From Clostridia bacterium (GTDB lineage: Bacteria > Bacillota_A > Clostridia > Oscillospirales > CAG-272): DNA of 64,000 nucleotides. The translations under genes and the position numbers were made by a program. Within the stretch, counting starts at the first letter, position 1. Every line of letters starts with the position of its first letter. Positions 1 through 7,988 of the stretch are shown here, piece by piece. Below the pieces are notes generated by a model. It did no database searches. It saw nothing but the letters and a program-made list of their open reading frames with translations, and was not told where the DNA came from. The stretch is from the NCBI GenBank assembly GCA_017632155.1, contig JAGBRZ010000200.1, positions 1 through 64,000 on the forward strand, read 5' to 3'.

Positions 1-13
1 GGAGGACAGTAAA

Positions 14-739
14 ATGTCAGTAATCACCATGAAACAGCTGCTTGAAGCAGGCGTCCATTTCGGACCTCACACCAGAAGATGGAACCCCAAGATGTCGGAG
101 TACATCTACAGCGAGCGTAACGGCCTTTACATCAGTCTCCTTGCAAAGACCGTTGACAAGATCGACGAGGCATATGCATACGCTAAGGAAGTTGCTGCTG
201 CAGGCAAGAACATCCTTTTCGTTGGTACCAAGAAGCAGGCTGCCGATGCTATCAAGGAAGAGGCAGAGAGATGCGGTATGTACTACGTTAACGTTCGTTG
301 GCCCGGCGGTATGATGACCAACTTCAAGACCATCAAGAAGTCCATCAACAGACTCAACACCCTCACCAAGATGAGCGAGGACGGCACCTTTGATATGCTC
401 CCCAAGAAGGAAGCTGCTGCTCTTAACAAGGAAATGATCGACCTTGAGAAGAACTACGGCGGTATCAAGACTATGACCGAGCTCCCCGCTGCAGTATTTA
501 TCGTTGATACCAAGAAGGAAGCTAACGCTGTTAAGGAAGCTAAGAAGCTTGGCATTCCCGTAATCGCTATCGTTGACACCAACTGTGATCCCGATGATGC
601 AGATTACATCATCCCCGGTAACGATGACGCTATCCGCGCTATCAAGCTCATCTCCTCCGTACTCGCTGATGCAGTTATCGAAGGTAAGCAGGGCGAGCAG
701 CTCGCTCCTGAGGCTGCAGAGTCCGCAGACGCTGAGTAA
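14..739 (+). CDS. rpsB: 30S ribosomal protein S2
   Basis: Ribosomal protein S2 of the small subunit. The 241-residue product starts [20 protein letters not shown], the usual S2 opening, and carries the internal signature around residues 95-105 ([10 protein letters not shown]) and the [12 protein letters not shown] stretch near residue 160. An ideal GGAGGA ribosome-binding site lies at 1-6. The ATG at 14 is preferred over the one at 29 because it has this spacing and keeps the conserved N-terminus. It is followed by tsf after 37 bases, the classic rpsB-tsf pair. Codon choice is strongly biased to C/G-ending codons (AAG, ATC, CTC), as expected for a highly expressed gene and unlike most neighbours. 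Its promoter lies outside the window. Confidence 0.98.
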   Translation: MSVITMKQLLEAGVHFGPHTRRWNPKMSEYIYSERNGLYISLLAKTVDKIDEAYAYAKEVAAAGKNILFVGTKKQAADAIKEEAERCGMYYVNVRWPGGMMTNFKTIKKSINRLNTLTKMSEDGTFDMLPKKEAAALNKEMIDLEKNYGGIKTMTELPAAVFIVDTKKEANAVKEAKKLGIPVIAIVDTNCDPDDADYIIPGNDDAIRAIKLISSVLADAVIEGKQGEQLAPEAAESADAE

Positions 740-776
740 TCCATATTTTCTGTATTAAATTTTAAGGAGTAATAAA

Positions 777-1709
777 ATGGCTACTATTAATGCAAAAGAC
801 GTTGCTGCTCTCCGCGCTAAGACCGGTATCGGTATGATGGAGTGCAAGAAGGCACTTGTTGAAGCTGAAGGCGATATGGAAAAGGCTATGAAGGTTCTCC
901 GTGAGAGAGGCCTTGCTGTTGCCGCTAAGAAGGAAGGCAGAATTGCTGCAGAGGGCGTTGTTGACATCCTCAAGGACGGCAATGTTTCCGCAATGATCGA
1001 GGTTAACGCTGAGACCGACTTCGTTGCAAAGAACGATACATTCAAGGAGTTCGTAAAGGGACTTCTCCGTACCATTATTGCTATCAAGCCCGCTAACGCT
1101 GAAGAGCTTATCGCTGCTAACTTCGATGGTTCTGAGATCACCGTTGACGCTAAGCTTAAGGAAATGATCTTCACCATCGGTGAGAAGATCACCATCCGTC
1201 GTTTTGTTATCCGTGAGGGTATCACCAGCACTTACATCCACGGTGCAGGCGTTGCAGGCGTTATCGTTCGCTTCACAGCTGACGATGCAGTTGCTAACAA
1301 CGATGAGTTCGCAGCAGTTGCAAAGAACATTGCTCTCCAGATCGCAGCAGGTTCTCCCCCCACCTACGTTTGCCGTGAGGAAGTTCCCGCAAGCGTTATT
1401 GAGGAAGAGAAGAACATCCAGGTTGCAGCTCTTAAGAACGATCCTAAGAATGCTAACAAGCCCGATGCTATCCTTGAGAAGATCGTTATCGGTAAGATGG
1501 GCAAGTTCTACGAGAATGTTTGCCTCCTCGACCAGTCCTTCTTCAAGGAAGACGATATGTCCGTTGGCAAGTACCTCGAGACCGAGGGCAAGAGACTTGG
1601 CGGCGAGATCAAGGTTGTTGATTTTGTTCTTTATGAGAAGGGCGAAGGTCTCGAGAAGAGAGAAGATAACTTCGCAGAAGAGATCGCAAAGCTCACCGGC
1701 AAAAACTAA
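777..1709 (+). CDS. tsf: Elongation factor Ts
   Basis: Guanine-nucleotide exchange factor that regenerates EF-Tu-GTP. The N-terminal UBA-like domain carries the hallmark GIGMMECKKALVEAEGD (about residues 15-31), followed by the second signature ALIEVNAETDFVAKN-type stretch (here MIEVNAETDFVAKN, about residues 78-91). At 310 residues it is a little longer than the common 290-300. The start ATG at 777 has an AAGGAG ribosome-binding site just upstream (764-769). It shares the strong codon bias of rpsB and is co-transcribed with it. A strong terminator at 1717-1754 ends the unit. Confidence 0.97.
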   Translation: MATINAKDVAALRAKTGIGMMECKKALVEAEGDMEKAMKVLRERGLAVAAKKEGRIAAEGVVDILKDGNVSAMIEVNAETDFVAKNDTFKEFVKGLLRTIIAIKPANAEELIAANFDGSEITVDAKLKEMIFTIGEKITIRRFVIREGITSTYIHGAGVAGVIVRFTADDAVANNDEFAAVAKNIALQIAAGSPPTYVCREEVPASVIEEEKNIQVAALKNDPKNANKPDAILEKIVIGKMGKFYENVCLLDQSFFKEDDMSVGKYLETEGKRLGGEIKVVDFVLYEKGEGLEKREDNFAEEIAKLTGKN

Positions 1710-1716
1710 TTTTGTA

Positions 1717-1754
1717 TTTCCGCTTGCATTTTTTATGCAAGCGGAAATTTTTTT
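1717..1754 (+). terminator. Rho-independent terminator after tsf
   Basis: A perfect 13-bp stem (1717-1729 with 1735-1747) closes a five-T loop and is followed by seven T residues. It separates rpsB-tsf from the pyrH operon. Confidence 0.93.
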
Positions 1755-1785
1755 ACTCTTTTACATATAAATTTACAAAAATCTA

Positions 1786-1814
1786 TTTACAAATCGCATA
1801 AAATAAGATAAAAT
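1786..1814 (+). promoter_or_regulatory. Sigma-A promoter for the pyrH-polC operon
   Basis: TTTACA at 1786-1791, a 17-bp spacer and TAAAAT at 1809-1814, placed between the tsf terminator and the pyrH start. The spacing is ideal, with one mismatch in each hexamer. Confidence 0.65.
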
Positions 1815-1846
1815 AATATATATTGCAAATATGTGAGGTTTTCAAC

Positions 1847-2554
1847 ATGCCCGACTACAAATATAAGCGAGTTTTGCTCAAGCTTTCCGGAGAAGCGATC
1901 TCCGGTGATGGATCTATAATCAATTTCGATTTTCTCGATGAAATAGCACGCACGCTTGTTTCTTTAGCTAACGATGGCGTTGAGATAGGTGTCATAATCG
2001 GTGCAGGAAACATTTGGCGCGGAAGAAGCAGTGGTGATATGGATCGCTCTACCGCTGACAGCATGGGTATGCTTGGTACCATTATCAATGCGCTTGCCGC
2101 AAAAGATGCCGTGATCCGAGCTGGCGGAAAAGCTCTAGTTTTGACATCGACATTTATGGAACCTTATGCAAAAAGATATTCCGCTGATTCCGCACGTGAA
2201 GCATTGACTGCAGGTAATATTGTTTTCTTTGCCGGCGGAACGGGTAACCCATATTTCTCAACTGACACAGCAGGCATTCTCAGAGCAAATGAGATCAACG
2301 CAGATGTATTCCTTCTTGCAAAGAATATTGACGGAATTTATGACAGAGATCCCAAGAAAGACAGAAACGCTGTTTTCTTTGAGGAGATCAGTTATTCCGA
2401 GATGATTTCGAGAAATCTCAAGGGAATCGACCTTGCGGCGTCTGCTCTTGGCTCCGAATTCGGACCTGACGCTTTCGCATTCAGACTTTCCGATACTGCA
2501 GATATCGTAAAAGCCATCCGCGGCGAATCGCGTGGCACTAAAATAGTTAAATAA
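1847..2554 (+). CDS. pyrH: UMP kinase
   Basis: Uridylate kinase (UMP + ATP to UDP + ADP), a cytoplasmic amino-acid-kinase-fold enzyme of pyrimidine synthesis. The 235-residue protein shows YKRVLLKLSGEAISG near the N-terminus (nucleotide-binding Lys/Gly segment), IGAGNIWRGR around residue 50, FAGGTGNPYFSTDTA near residue 128 and KNIDGIYDRDPKK near residue 160, all typical of bacterial PyrH. The frame is open from a TTG at 1823, but the ATG at 1847 fits the family length and has a GAGGT ribosome-binding site. It heads the operon that continues into frr, uppS, cdsA, dxr, rseP, ispG and polC. Confidence 0.97.
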   Translation: MPDYKYKRVLLKLSGEAISGDGSIINFDFLDEIARTLVSLANDGVEIGVIIGAGNIWRGRSSGDMDRSTADSMGMLGTIINALAAKDAVIRAGGKALVLTSTFMEPYAKRYSADSAREALTAGNIVFFAGGTGNPYFSTDTAGILRANEINADVFLLAKNIDGIYDRDPKKDRNAVFFEEISYSEMISRNLKGIDLAASALGSEFGPDAFAFRLSDTADIVKAIRGESRGTKIVK

Positions 2555-2587
2555 AATAATTTTACATAAAAACGGAGGATCTACAAA

Positions 2588-3142
2588 ATGAAACTCGATT
2601 GCAAATCTTACGAAGAAAAAATGAAGAAGTCTATTGACTCTTACGAAAACGCTCTTTCTCTTATCAGAGCAGGCAGAGCAAATCCGATGCTTGTAAGCGG
2701 CATCAATTTTGAGTACTATGGTGCTCCCACTCCCATTAACACAATGGCTGACGTTAAGGCTACCGACTCCAAGACTGTAACCATTACCCCTTATGATATG
2801 TCTACACTCAAAGCTATGGAAAAGGCTATCCTTGCTTCAGACATCGGTATCACGCCCGCAAACGATGGTCGTGTAATCAGACTCGTATTCCCCCAGCCCA
2901 CAGAAGAGCGTCGTAAGGAGCTTGCAAAGCAGGTTCAGAAAGAAGGCGAGAATGCTAAGGTTTCTGTAAGAAACATTCGCCGTGACGCTATTGATAAGTG
3001 CAAGAAGATGAAGAAGGACGGCGAGATGACCGAGGATGAACAGAAGGCTTCCGAGAAGTCGATTCAGGATCTTACCGATAAGTACATCAAGGTCGTTGAT
3101 GACGTTACCGCTAAGAAGACAAAGGAAGTTATGTCGCTTTAA
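2588..3142 (+). CDS. frr: Ribosome recycling factor
   Basis: Splits the post-termination ribosome together with EF-G. The 184-residue length is standard. The sequence contains IRAGRANPMLV (residues 28-38, the conserved RTGRA/RAGRA loop), VKATDSKTVTITPYD, and the C-terminal helix KVSVRNIRRDAIDKCKK (about residues 119-135). A GGAGG ribosome-binding site precedes the ATG by eight bases. It follows pyrH by 33 bases, the conserved Firmicutes order, and uppS begins five bases after its stop. Confidence 0.98.
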   Translation: MKLDCKSYEEKMKKSIDSYENALSLIRAGRANPMLVSGINFEYYGAPTPINTMADVKATDSKTVTITPYDMSTLKAMEKAILASDIGITPANDGRVIRLVFPQPTEERRKELAKQVQKEGENAKVSVRNIRRDAIDKCKKMKKDGEMTEDEQKASEKSIQDLTDKYIKVVDDVTAKKTKEVMSL

Positions 3143-3147
3143 TTACT

Positions 3148-3846
3148 ATGAATAATAGTTATAAAGTTGATGAAAGGCTTCAGCACATTGCATTTATAAT
3201 GGATGGCAATGGCAGATGGGCTGAGCGCAGAGGAATGCCGCGTCGCTTCGGTCACCGCTACGGCGCTGAAGCCTTTCGCAAAGTTGTCAAATACTGCGGT
3301 GACATAGGAATCAAATATGTTACTGTATATGCTTTTTCGACAGAAAATTGGTCGAGACCGGAAAAAGAAGTACAATCAATTATGAAGCTTCTTGATTCTT
3401 ACCTTGACGAATGCGAAAAATCCGCGAAGGAATATAATATCCAATTACGTTTCATCGGAGATTTGAGCAAGCTTGAACATTCTTTCGCCGAGAAGGCTCG
3501 ACGGCTTGAAGATACTACCAAAAATAATTCGCTGGTATTATCAATTGCTCTTAATTACGGCGGTAAAGATGAAATAGTGCACGCATTTAACAATCTTATG
3601 CAGCAAGGGAAGACCTCTGTTACTTCCGATGATATTACTTCGGAACTGTATACTGCAGGAATCCCTGACCCTGACCTGATAGTCAGAACTGCCGGTGAGA
3701 TGCGTCTTTCCAACTTTTTGATGTGGCAATCTGCATATTCGGAATTCTATTTCACAGACACTCTTTGGCCGGATATGAGTTCAAAGGATATTGATAAGGC
3801 TGTCGAGGAGTTTTATACTCGACAGAGGAGATATGGAAAGGTATAG
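3148..3846 (+). CDS. uppS: Isoprenyl transferase (undecaprenyl diphosphate synthase)
   Basis: Cis-prenyltransferase that adds isopentenyl units to make the C55 lipid carrier used in wall synthesis. The diphosphate-binding IMDGNGRWAERRG motif lies at residues 18-30, and the C-terminal signature reads RTAGEMRLSNFLMWQSAYSE, ending in FYFTDTLWPD. The canonical Ser-Gly in RTSGE is RTAGE here. At 232 residues it is of normal size. No good ribosome-binding site precedes the ATG, so translational coupling to frr (stop five bases upstream) is likely. cdsA starts three bases after its stop. Confidence 0.96.
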   Translation: MNNSYKVDERLQHIAFIMDGNGRWAERRGMPRRFGHRYGAEAFRKVVKYCGDIGIKYVTVYAFSTENWSRPEKEVQSIMKLLDSYLDECEKSAKEYNIQLRFIGDLSKLEHSFAEKARRLEDTTKNNSLVLSIALNYGGKDEIVHAFNNLMQQGKTSVTSDDITSELYTAGIPDPDLIVRTAGEMRLSNFLMWQSAYSEFYFTDTLWPDMSSKDIDKAVEEFYTRQRRYGKV

Positions 3847-3849
3847 TCT

Positions 3850-4671
3850 ATGTTAGTTAGAACAATATCATCAATAGTATTTCTGTTGGTCGTTCTGCCG
3901 TGCATATATTTTTCGGGCACGCCTTTATTCGTGGTTTTTGCAGCGTTCCTTTCAGTCAGAGCGATATATGAAATGCTACGTTGTAACGGTTTACACAAAA
4001 ACATACCGCTCTCAATATCAATGTATCCCTTGTCGATTCTTCCGATACTGGCAAGATATGTTGATGACACCAGAGTATATGCAATAATTTTTCCCTTCAT
4101 TTTTACATGTTCTTTATTGGTGTTGATTGTATATACATTTATGAAAGAGAAACCTGAACTTGGAAAAGTTATCTCAACTTGGTTCTTTTCAATGTTCGCT
4201 GTTTCCGGTTTTACTTCTTTGATATTGCTCGCTGATATAACAGACGGTACATGGCATATTATGTTCTTTGCATTTGTAGCAGCATGGGTAACAGATTCAT
4301 GTGCTCTTATAACGGGTTTGCTGTTTGGCAACCATAAATTGCTTCCGTCGGTCAGCCCAAAGAAAACTATAGAAGGTGCCATTGGCGGTGTTGTTTTCTG
4401 CATAGTAGCATTTATTATGTATGCAAAATTACTTGAAGTATTTTTTGATTATCAAATCAAGTCGTATGTGTTAATTGCGGTTTGCGGATTTATATGTGCT
4501 TTGGTAGCTGTGACAGGCGACCTTTTGTTCTCAGCTGTTAAGCGAGCGTCCGGGATAAAAGACTTTGGTAGATTGATGCCGGGCCACGGAGGCGTTCTTG
4601 ACCGTTTTGACTCATTGATATCAATTGCTATAGTTTTACTGATGTTTTTATCGGTAACTAACATTTTTTAA
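3850..4671 (+). CDS. cdsA: Phosphatidate cytidylyltransferase
   Basis: Makes CDP-diacylglycerol from phosphatidate and CTP at the membrane. The 273-residue protein is strongly hydrophobic, with about seven to eight predicted membrane segments. It carries the signature SPKKTIEGAIGG (about residues 173-184) and the C-terminal GDLLFSAVKRASGIKDFG and PGHGGVLDRFDSL (about residues 223-256), which hold the metal-binding acidic residues. It sits between uppS and dxr in the standard Firmicutes order. Confidence 0.95.
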   Translation: MLVRTISSIVFLLVVLPCIYFSGTPLFVVFAAFLSVRAIYEMLRCNGLHKNIPLSISMYPLSILPILARYVDDTRVYAIIFPFIFTCSLLVLIVYTFMKEKPELGKVISTWFFSMFAVSGFTSLILLADITDGTWHIMFFAFVAAWVTDSCALITGLLFGNHKLLPSVSPKKTIEGAIGGVVFCIVAFIMYAKLLEVFFDYQIKSYVLIAVCGFICALVAVTGDLLFSAVKRASGIKDFGRLMPGHGGVLDRFDSLISIAIVLLMFLSVTNIF

Positions 4672-4686
4672 AACAGAGTATATAGA

Positions 4687-5841
4687 ATGAAAAAATCAAT
4701 CATTTTGCTTGGATCCACAGGTTCTGTCGGAATTCAGGCAGCAGATGTTGCACGGGCACAGAATTATGATGTCCGTGCACTTTGTGCAAATAATAATTTT
4801 ATAAAAGTTGAAGAGCAGATCAGAGAATTCGGAGCAACTTGTGCCGCAATGACAAATATTGCCGCTGCCGCTGAATTAAAGCTTCGCACGCGCGATCTTC
4901 CTGTCAAGATCTATTCGGGTATTGACGGAATTTGTGAAATGATCTCTGATACGGATGCTGATTTTGCTATAAATTCCATTATCGGCACCCCGGGTCTCAA
5001 GCCGACGCTTGCTACTATCGAGTCTGGAAAGAATCTCGCACTTGCAAACAAAGAATCTCTTGTTATTGCGGGTGAAATTGTAATGAAAACCGCAAAGGAG
5101 CGAGGTGTAGAGATTACTCCTGTTGATAGTGAACATTGCGCCATTGCACAGTGCCTCAGATGTGGTAAAAACGAGGAAGTAAAACGCCTTATTGTTACTG
5201 CATCCGGCGGTCCTTTCTTCGGTAAGAAAAGAGAAGAACTCACTGATATCACGAGGGAACAAGCTCTCAATCACCCCACTTGGAAAATGGGTGCCAAAAT
5301 TACGATCGATAGTTCCACTTTGATGAACAAAGGCTTTGAGGTGATCGAGGCATCGCACTTGTTTGGAATTCCCGGGGATAAAATTGACGTAATCGTTCAC
5401 AGAGAGAGCATTATTCATTCGATGGTCGAATATATAGACAATTCGGTTATTGCTCAACTGTCTGTGCCCGATATGCGTCACTGTGTTCAGTATGCACTTG
5501 AACTCCCGGACCGTCATCACGCGGTTATTCCTCCCCTTGATCTTGCAAAAATTGGTAAGCTTTCTTTTGCAGATGCTGATGAAGATACATTTATTCCTTT
5601 GAGACTTGCAAGAGAATCCCTTTCTTTGGGTGGTGCAGCATCCGCGGTTCTTCATTCTGCAAACGAAGTCGCAGTAACACGTTTCCTTGAAGGAAAAATT
5701 AAGTTTACTGATATTTTTGACACGCTTGAGTATATTTGTGCAGAAATGAAGCAAGCTTCAAATAGCACATCACTTGAAGAAATTCTTAATTGCGTTGCAA
5801 CGGCTGCTCAAATGGCAGACGAATATCTTGTACGCAAATAA
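4687..5841 (+). CDS. dxr: 1-deoxy-D-xylulose 5-phosphate reductoisomerase
   Basis: Second committed step of the MEP isoprenoid pathway, converting DXP to MEP with NADPH and a divalent metal. The NADPH-binding GSTGSVGIQAADV is at residues 9-21, and the catalytic region has LALANKESLVIAGE and PVDSEHCAIAQCL, with the metal ligands Asp-Ser-Glu-His. IDSSTLMNKGFEVIEA and HRESIIHSMVEY follow. At 384 residues it is full length. Together with ispG three genes on, it shows that isoprenoids are made by the MEP route and feed the adjacent uppS. Confidence 0.97.
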   Translation: MKKSIILLGSTGSVGIQAADVARAQNYDVRALCANNNFIKVEEQIREFGATCAAMTNIAAAAELKLRTRDLPVKIYSGIDGICEMISDTDADFAINSIIGTPGLKPTLATIESGKNLALANKESLVIAGEIVMKTAKERGVEITPVDSEHCAIAQCLRCGKNEEVKRLIVTASGGPFFGKKREELTDITREQALNHPTWKMGAKITIDSSTLMNKGFEVIEASHLFGIPGDKIDVIVHRESIIHSMVEYIDNSVIAQLSVPDMRHCVQYALELPDRHHAVIPPLDLAKIGKLSFADADEDTFIPLRLARESLSLGGAASAVLHSANEVAVTRFLEGKIKFTDIFDTLEYICAEMKQASNSTSLEEILNCVATAAQMADEYLVRK

Positions 5842-5858
5842 ACTATTGGTAATTATTT

Positions 5859-6893
5859 ATGATCATTTTATATCTTTTACTGACGCTTGCTTTATTGAGC
5901 ATATTGGTTTTTTTACACGAAGGCGGACATTTCCTTGTTGCCAGACTTAACAAGATCACAGTTAACGAATTTGCGATAGGAATGGGACCCAAGATATTCT
6001 CAAGAGTATCAAAAAAGTCCGGCATCAGATATTCCGTCAGAGCACTTCCTATTGGTGGATTTGTCAGTATGGCAGGGGAAGATGAAGCTTCGGATGACGT
6101 TAATGCTTTTTGCAACAAAAATGTTTGGCGCAGAATTTCTACTGTTCTTGCCGGCCCCCTGACAAATCTGATCGTCGGGTTTGTAGGAATGTTCGTACTT
6201 GTAGCTCTCACAGTACCGGCAACCAATATCGTTGCGGCTTTCTTTGATAATGCCACAAGCGATGATTGCGGATTGCAGATCAATGACAAAATTGTTGCAG
6301 TAAACGGAGTAAGCACTCACACAGGCAATGAAGTCGTTTATGAAATAACCTATCAAGGATACGAACCTCTTGACCTTACCGTTGTCCGTGACGGAACAAA
6401 AATTGTACTGGAAGACATTGTTTTTCCTACTTTCGAGGAAAGCGGTGTAGTTTTAGGCAGTTATGATATGCAATTCTACGGAATCGGCGAAACTGAAAGA
6501 AGCTTTGGAACAATCCTTTCCCACACATTCTGGCGTACCTACTCGACTGCAAAAATGGTATGGGATTCGCTTGCCGATCTTATCAGAGGCAGATTTGGTT
6601 TGGATGCAGTATCGGGTCCCATCGGTATGACTGAACTCGTTGGAGATGCTATAGCTAACGGCTGGGAAAGCGTTCTGTATCTTTGGGTTTTGCTTTCAGT
6701 AAATCTTGGAATAATGAATCTTTTGCCTTTGCCGGCCTTAGATGGAGGCAGACTGATGTTCTTATGGTGGGAAGCGTTGACACGTAAACCAATAAATAAA
6801 ACCGTGGAAGGTTATATTAATGCTGCCGGTCTTCTAATTTTGATGGCATTTATGCTCATCATAACATTTAAGGACATTTTTAAACTATTCTGA
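5859..6893 (+). CDS. rseP: Site-2 intramembrane zinc protease, RseP family
   Basis: Membrane metalloprotease that cleaves membrane-bound regulators such as anti-sigma factors. The first transmembrane segment contains the zinc motif HEGGH (about residues 20-24). A PDZ-like domain occupies roughly residues 120-200, and a C-terminal membrane segment carries NLLPLPALDGGRL, the second active-site motif (about residues 281-293). At 344 residues it is typical of single-PDZ Firmicutes members. It lies 17 bases after dxr in the conserved dxr-rseP-ispG order. The substrate cannot be inferred here. Confidence 0.94.
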   Translation: MIILYLLLTLALLSILVFLHEGGHFLVARLNKITVNEFAIGMGPKIFSRVSKKSGIRYSVRALPIGGFVSMAGEDEASDDVNAFCNKNVWRRISTVLAGPLTNLIVGFVGMFVLVALTVPATNIVAAFFDNATSDDCGLQINDKIVAVNGVSTHTGNEVVYEITYQGYEPLDLTVVRDGTKIVLEDIVFPTFEESGVVLGSYDMQFYGIGETERSFGTILSHTFWRTYSTAKMVWDSLADLIRGRFGLDAVSGPIGMTELVGDAIANGWESVLYLWVLLSVNLGIMNLLPLPALDGGRLMFLWWEALTRKPINKTVEGYINAAGLLILMAFMLIITFKDIFKLF

Positions 6894-6914
6894 TTTAGTA
6901 TTACGGAGTGAAAA

Positions 6915-7988
6915 ATGGAACGTAAAAGTACAAAACTTGTAAAAGTCGGCAATGTAGATATTGGCGGAAGATCAAGAATTTCTATACAATCTATGACAAA
7001 TACCGACTCTCTTGACAAAGAAGCAACTTTTTCTCAAGTTGTAAAGCTACATTCTGCCGGTTGTAATATAGTTCGTATTGCCATACCTACAATTGAGGCC
7101 GCAGAAACCATTGCTTATATCAAGGAAAGACGTCCCGATATCCCGATCGTTGCTGACATTCATTTCGACTATAGAATTGCTCTTCGTTCTGTTGAATGCG
7201 GAGTAGATAAAATCCGCATCAATCCCGGAAATATTGGTGATGAATCCAGAGTATCCGCTGTTGCTAAAGCTTGTTCCTCAAAAGGAATTCCAATTAGAAT
7301 TGGAGTTAACGGCGGATCTCTTGAAAAAGAACTTCTTGCTAAATACGGTGCGCCTACTCCCGAAGCGCTTTATGAAAGTGCGCTTGGCCATATCCGCTTA
7401 CTAAACAAATATGATTTTGATGACATAGTTATTTCTGTCAAATCCTCTGTCGTCCCCAATGCAATTGAAGCTTGCAAATATGTTTCCGAGCATTGTAATT
7501 ATCCGCTTCATATCGGTGTTACTGAGGCGGGAAGCAGCCGCATGGGTATCATTAAAAACGCCGAAGCTATCGCTACTTTAGTTCATCTTGGCATTGGTGA
7601 CACGGTTCGTATATCGCTGACCGAGGATCCCGAAGCCGAAGTATACGCAGCAAAGGATATTTTGCGCTCACTTGGGTGCGAAGGTCATCAGGGAATGGAT
7701 ATTGTATCGTGTCCCACCTGCGGCAGAACAAAAATAGATCTCGTAGCACTTGTTAAAGAGTTTGAGAAAGCTGCAAAGTCCGAAAAACTCACAGATATCC
7801 CGATTAAGGTTGCGTTGATGGGATGCGTTGTTAATGGTCCCGGAGAAGCACGTGAAGCCGATGTCGGAATTGCAGGTGGAATCGGCGAGGCTTTGCTTTT
7901 CAAAAAGGGACAGATAATTCACAAGATAGACGAAAATAACATTGTAAAATCCTTGATAGAATATATCAAGAATGAATATGCAGTATAA
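6915..7988 (+). CDS. ispG: 4-hydroxy-3-methylbut-2-enyl-diphosphate synthase (flavodoxin)
   Basis: Iron-sulfur enzyme of the MEP pathway that reduces MEcPP to HMBPP. The 357-residue product has the N-terminal IQSMTNTDS stretch, the TIM-barrel segment ADIHFDYRIALRS, and the [4Fe-4S] ligand cysteines in SCPTCGRTKIDL (about residues 257-268) and LMGCVVNGPGEA (about residues 302-313). A GGAG ribosome-binding site precedes the ATG. Its stop overlaps the first possible start codons of polC. Confidence 0.97.
   Translation: MERKSTKLVKVGNVDIGGRSRISIQSMTNTDSLDKEATFSQVVKLHSAGCNIVRIAIPTIEAAETIAYIKERRPDIPIVADIHFDYRIALRSVECGVDKIRINPGNIGDESRVSAVAKACSSKGIPIRIGVNGGSLEKELLAKYGAPTPEALYESALGHIRLLNKYDFDDIVISVKSSVVPNAIEACKYVSEHCNYPLHIGVTEAGSSRMGIIKNAEAIATLVHLGIGDTVRISLTEDPEAEVYAAKDILRSLGCEGHQGMDIVSCPTCGRTKIDLVALVKEFEKAAKSEKLTDIPIKVALMGCVVNGPGEAREADVGIAGGIGEALLFKKGQIIHKIDENNIVKSLIEYIKNEYAV

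Noticed and set aside
1823..1846. Upstream TTG start of pyrH
   Set aside because: It has no ribosome-binding site and adds residues not found in the family. The ATG at 1847 fits.
4876..5754. Long open frame (292 codons) on the - strand
   Set aside because: It lies wholly inside dxr, which has all its motifs. There is no ribosome-binding site and the composition is that of an antisense shadow.
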